A DNA stretch of 64,000 nucleotides, taken from the NCBI GenBank assembly GCA_020152595.1, contig JAIGNY010004474.1, positions 141,501 through 205,500 of the forward strand. Direction: 5' to 3'. Positions 1 through 64,000 of the stretch are shown here, in pieces. A program made the translations under genes and the position numbers. The notes beneath the pieces were generated by a model. It searched no databases, was not told the DNA's origin, and saw only the letters and a program-made list of their open reading frames with translations. Positions within the stretch are counted from its first letter, which is position 1. Every line of letters starts with the position of its first letter. The DNA comes from Chiridota heheva (lineage: Eukaryota > Echinodermata > Holothuroidea > Apodida > Chiridotidae).

Positions 1-709
1 ATTTTCCTTGGTATTTGCATACAATGGGCTGACCTGGGGATAATAAATAATACATAGGTCACAACTTGAAGTGGGCATACAAAAATTAATAATAATACTG
101 TAAAAATCACAAGGTTTCAAGACACTATGGACTTGTCACAGCATGAAACAGGTTATGAATATGGATAAATGGAAATCTACCCCACAGACAGACCACTGAA
201 GGTTCTGAAGATATTGGTGATTTACACTGATACAAACTAAATGCGGACACCAATCTCAAAGTTACTGAATGGTTGATGCACAACTGGAAGTAACTATTTG
301 TCTTACAAAGAATCATAATCACAGAGACACCAGCAAATTCCATAAAAGTCAGAAAAACATGAGACTTTTGGAAGTGATTCCCTGAACTGCACATTTTACA
401 GGTTTAGCTTTGAACTTGTAAGTGGGAAATATTTCCATAAACATACAGTGCATTATGTGGTGCTATGCGGTTATGCTACAGATAAACAATGACCACTCTT
501 TACAAATCCACTCAAATGGATGAGGCACTCTAAAATAGCACAACAGAATGAATATTCATGTGCTTGAGAGCACCATGATGATATTCCACCACAATTTACC
601 ACAGCTGCAAGTAAGTAGCTCCTCAGGTTTCCGAAGCCTCCTCGAAAACCATCACCTATTCATCAACATTCATCGTAACCATGCATACAAGCAGGCTTCT
701 CACCATAAT
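1..709. other. 3' flank / probable 3' UTR of TNK2
   Basis: The sequence lies just downstream of the TNK2 stop in the sense direction. I see no long frame with coding character and no clear AATAAA signal on the minus strand, so the 3' UTR probably continues past the left edge. Confidence 0.5.
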
Positions 710-60107
<59,398 letters not shown>

Positions 60108-60223
60108 CTGGAAATGAATTTAGGAAGAAAAACGTTTAACCTGAAATTGTACTTTTTAAAAATAAAATTCAAACATGTTGCAATCTTTAAAAGGTATAGT
60201 CCTGCATCTTGTAGATGAGAGTG

Positions 60224-60719
60224 AAACATTCCCCGACTCACAGCCCAGTTACCCACAGAACATGACCAGCATGCATCTTAAACACTCCAAAAAACTATAA
60301 ACATTCCCCGACTCACAGCCCAGTTACCCACAGAACATGACCAGCATGCATCTTAAACACTCCAAAAAACTATAAACATTTCCCAGTTACCCACAGAACA
60401 TGAACATCTCCAAAAAATACAACACAGTTAGCCCAGTCACCCACAGAACATGACCAGCATGCATCTTAAACACTCCAAAAACTATAAACATTCCCGACTC
60501 ACACAGTTACCCACAGAACAGCCCAGCATCACCCACAAAAGAACATGACCAGCATGCATCTTAAACACTCCAAAAACTTAAACAAACAGCCCAGTCACCC
60601 ACAGAACATGACCAGCATGCATCTTAAACACTCCAAAAAACTATAAACATTCCCCGACTCACAGCCCAGTTACCCACAGAACATGACCAGCATGCATCTA
60701 AAACACTCCAAAAACCTAC
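60224..60719 (+). repeat. 75-bp tandem repeat, about 7 units with deletions
   Basis: Each unit contains CCCGACTCACAGCCCAGTTA, CCCACAGAACATGACCAGCA and CTTAAACACTCCAAAAA. Several middle units have lost parts. Confidence 0.92.
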
Positions 60720-61049
60720 ATCTTTTTATCTCTTTCTGTTTCTGATGTCAACAAATTCCATTTTTTGGGTGAAAAACATTGCTTGCTCTAAAAAAGCCTA
60801 TAAGTTGGTATAAATTTATATGTATATCTATACTATGTGTGCCAGTGGAAATATATTTTTCAACACAGAAAACTGCAGTGATGTACTGATACAAAAAGAT
60901 GGCATGGTGCTATTACACGTTCCGTCTCATTAGTGATGTCCCACACTGTGCAGAATAAATTATCATCAATCACCAGCCAAACCATATCACAGAGATATTA
61001 ACCAGAAGCAAAAGGTTTTGTGGTTCAGATGCTTTTTTTTCTTTCCATA

Positions 61050-61975
61050 AGCTGATTTGCAAAATTTGTATTAATTGTCATGTCATTGCATATCATGAAT
61101 TATTTGTTCCATGATATTTATTCATAAGCCACACCCACCATGCAGATCAATAAAAATGTTAACAAAATTAGCATTTGCACAATAATTAACAACATCATCA
61201 AAGCAAGTATAATGCAAAAACGATTGCTCATTTATTCTATTTCAAGAAATTGTCAGTTAGCCCCGCCTACTCATTAGCATTTATGACATCACTACCACAA
61301 CGTTAGCACATACGTACAGACCATGATCTATCTGTGTACCACATATAGCATAAATTTCATATACCATTTATGGTGTTTACATCACTTAGCACTTTGACAT
61401 TAAGCCATGCACACCATGTATATTATTGACATCTATTGATAACATAAGCATATACACAATAACCTTCAAAATTATCATGCCCAATATGATGCAAAACTGA
61501 CATATTTTTGCTCATTTATCACTTTTTCAAAATTTTCACTTTAAGCCCTGCTTTTCACTATCAGCTTGAACCACCACCACAAACATTAGGTCACATCTGC
61601 AGACCATGAGCTATCTGTGTACACATGATGTGAATCCAGTTCATAGTTTATAAGATATCGTGTTTACTTATGCTTTTTGTTTACAAAGGTCATATTAAGC
61701 CCCGCCCACTATGCATATTGATGAAATTCACGTTTTTTTACCATGAAAACATACACACTATCTAACATCATTATTATAACAAATATTAAACAAAACAGAC
61801 ATGTGATTGTCAAAATAAGAGCATTTCAAGATTTTCATATAAAGTCACACCTACTCATTAATATGCATGTCATCACCACCAAAAACAATAAGGCACCTCT
61901 ACAGACCATGGGCTATCTGTGTTCCAATATGACATGAATCCAGTTTACCATTCTTGAGATATCATATTTACGAGC
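61050..61975 (+). repeat. Divergent tandem repeat, about 300 bp per unit
   Basis: Three degraded units, each with AAGCCACACCCACCATGCA or AAGCCCCGCCCACTATGCA type text, a CATCACCACCA stretch and CAGACCATGAGCTATCTGTG (61318, 61601 and 61898 regions). Confidence 0.6.
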
Positions 61976-62500
61976 TGGTTATCACAAACATACACACAGA
62001 CATGCACACACATACGCACATACATACGTACACCCAGATACATACACACACACGCCATCATGACTGCATAGCTTTCTAATGCTATCGCATCAGAACCAAA
62101 AAGGCCTAAATAAATGTACTCATGTTAAGATTAGCATGTTTTTATGACATCACCTTTGCAGCAGGGGGCTCGATCTGTGGGCAATAGGTGGTTGGGTCGC
62201 GGTTGACTGCCTGAATTTTTTATTGGGTCCCTGGCCTAAAAGTTTGCGGACCGCTGACTTAGATGATATCACAACTACTGTATTTGAATGCAACAATCTA
62301 CAAATTGTTGGAAAAATGAAGAGACATGCAAATCCCTCATCAATACTACAGCTATAGACATAAAAGTCAATCCTCTTTCTTTAGTGTTAATCATTCTCAA
62401 GGTCTACACGACATTCTCTCTGACAAGGGCATTGAACTTGTGTCACTTCCGAGTCTGTCAGTTCCCCACAGAGCACCCCTAATTTACAATAAACATTGAA

Positions 62501-62659
62501 ATGCCTCGACAGAAAGACATTACATCTCCCTCGGTGAGGCCACCAAACAGTGTGTCCGGAAGAATATTACATGGTATTCCAAGAATGAAGTCATATGGTG
62601 GGAAGAAATACCGAGACTTGATGAATTTATTTGTGATTGCCTGTTTTATGTTTCAATAA
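62501..62659 (+). CDS. Small ORF, 52 codons, unknown function
   Basis: The frame runs ATG to TAA, starting MPRQKDITSPSVRPPNSVSG, then a basic middle (RMKSYGGKKYRD), then a hydrophobic C-terminus (LMNLFVIACFMF). The composition, with mixed codon use and an Arg/Lys-rich stretch followed by a possible short membrane segment, is unlike nearby repeats. It lies on the opposite strand to TNK2. I do not recognise the family. It could be a micropeptide, an exon of another gene, a processed pseudogene or chance. Confidence 0.3.
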   Translation: MPRQKDITSPSVRPPNSVSGRILHGIPRMKSYGGKKYRDLMNLFVIACFMFQ

Positions 62660-62891
62660 ACTGCACACGCTGATTGATGGAATGTTCGCTGATTGGTCGA
62701 TGGGTGGGTTGTTTCAATTTGGTGTGATAGCACAGTGAGTTTCTGGATCAGTTCAAACAGAGTTCAGGGGGCTCTGAGAGCGCAGCCCATTCATGCGCTG
62801 GTAATGGTACATTAAAGGAGCACTCAACCGACATATGAGGGCGAATTATTCTGAAGTCTAAGCTTTTCGTGCACATATGGTATCAATAACC

Positions 62892-63118
62892 GTTAATGGG
62901 CCATTCTCTGGCTGGTTACACACGGAACTTAATAGAGAATGGCCCCAGTGGACCCCTGAGGTCTCCCATGGACCCGCTAAGGCCATTTGCTGGCTGGTAG
63001 CATACCACATAACAGAGAATAGCCGCAGTGGACCCCTGAGGTCTCCCAGGTACCCGTTGAGGCCATTTTCTGGCTGGCAACACATGTAACGTAACGTAAC
63101 AGAGAATGGCCCTAATAA
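62892..63118 (+). repeat. 80-bp tandem repeat with inverted GGCCATTCTCTG arms
   Basis: Two and a half units contain AGTGGACCCCTGAGGTCTCC. GGGCCATTCTCT and AGAGAATGGCCC (near 62898 and 62933) are inverted within a unit and recur at its borders, so several hairpins are possible. Confidence 0.8.
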
Positions 63119-63552
63119 GGTTCATGTGAAAATCAGCCGTCAACAATTCTAATGAATATTTAATTCATTCTTTAACAACACGAGTATCAAAATTGAAACC
63201 TCTGTTATTTCAAAATTCTCTTGAATTAGCAATAAGTCTCTTTCCAACAAAGGGTTCCTTCAACCTGTGCTTTGAGTTTGGTGAACATGTACACTTACAG
63301 TTTATGTAACATAACATTCATGTTGTCACCAACTTTTCATGAGAACTGTGTAAATAGCTACCAGTATACAATGGTCCATACAATGCATGCCTCCTTCAGC
63401 TGATCATGGCACACAAGTATTATGATGGACCTACAGTATGCTTAATGTATATTCCTATACCCTTATGTTCATATCACAGCCCACTCATGCTTCACCTTTA
63501 AAGTTGCTTTTTGCCAGTGGGTTAAAGTCTGTGCTCATAAGCATACATTAAA

Positions 63553-64000
63553 GGATTAGTTCAGTGGTCAAGCATGTCCATCTTATATGAAAGAGGATTT
63601 CAAAAAAAAAAAAAAAAAAAAATGGTGAAGAAAACATTGCAAAATCTTATTCCATTAAGGAGATACTTAAGTTTAAAGTTTGGTATTATTTCTGTAGAAA
63701 CACTGAAATCAGATTAGTTATGATGTCACAGCCTCAGATTCCGCAAAGTTTTTATGTATTTTAAAGAGCGTTAATTTAATGTTTTTACTATTTAAATTAT
63801 TTTTCCTTAAACTTTTTGCAGGTGGTATATTATAAACACTCTTCCTAGATTCAGTTTTACTACTTTTTCGATATTGTATATCCCATGGTTTTTAAGCCAC
63901 AAAATCGCAGGACAAAATATGATAGAATACATAAAGACTTTTTGAGGAATCTGAGGCAATGACATCACAATTAGTCTGATTTCAGTCGTTTCTACACAAT
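63553..64000. mobile_element. Foldback repeat, family 1, cut by window end
   Basis: It begins AAAGGATTAGTTCAGTGG, the cleanest terminus of this family, with the left arm, middle and the start of the right arm (tagtctgatttcagtcgttt). It runs off the right edge. Confidence 0.75.

Larger units (their letters stand above)
60108..64000. other. TNK2: Upstream intron of TNK2 (N-terminal exons not visible)
   Basis: Upstream of the acceptor at 60108. No exon with a glycine-rich loop or SAM domain is readable, so the next exon lies past the right edge or was missed. It contains a 75-bp array, a divergent 300-bp tandem repeat, a small plus-strand frame and a foldback repeat. Confidence 0.6.

Overview
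The window is animal genomic DNA, AT-rich and intron-heavy. It is dominated by one gene on the minus strand, an orthologue of the non-receptor tyrosine kinase ACK1 (TNK2). Nine coding exons can be read between 60107 and 710. Every splice junction has AG/GT borders and compatible phase, and together they give 1,187 codons plus a stop. They cover, in order, the kinase domain from the catalytic lysine onward, SH3, CRIB, a very long tail with repeated tyrosine motifs, two Mig6-like motifs, and a C-terminal UBA region. The SAM domain, the glycine-rich loop and the promoter must lie beyond the right edge, and the 3' UTR probably runs off the left edge. No other convincing protein gene is present, only one 52-codon candidate at 62501-62659.

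The organism is a metazoan. tRNA-derived SINEs, non-LTR retrotransposon scraps, piggyBac-like elements and foldback repeats fit a marine invertebrate. An echinoderm or another invertebrate deuterostome is my guess, but nothing here proves it.

More than 90 percent of the span is intron, and the introns are loaded with unrelated minisatellites. From left to right these are: an AT-rich array (11.9-12.5 kb); a 7.3-kb, nearly G-free 33-bp array (20.8-28.1 kb); a 19-bp array (30.7-31.8 kb); a 31-bp array with higher-order structure (33.8-35.8 kb); a GC-rich 21-bp array (36.7-37.0 kb); 20-bp (37.7-38.1 kb), 30-bp (38.8-39.3 kb) and another 20-bp array (40.9-41.4 kb); an octamer/TAATTA dimeric repeat (41.6-42.9 kb); two 24-bp arrays (43.4-43.6 and 45.6-46.2 kb); a 19-bp array (52.5-53.3 kb); a 40-bp array (54.5-55.3 kb); a G-rich array (58.6-59.8 kb); and a 75-bp array (60.2-60.7 kb). 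Most long open frames in the window are artefacts of these arrays.

Mobile DNA includes a 2.67-kb piggyBac-like element with TTAA target duplication (7058-9728), two 100-bp MITEs with related termini (about 42.0 and 42.3 kb), a SINE with a 13-bp target duplication (13485-13767), two copies of a composite retrotransposon-derived segment (3535-5804 and 15361-17506), further LINE 3' ends, and at least two foldback repeat families. One composite copy is flanked by 176-bp direct repeats, which points to an unusual insertion mechanism.
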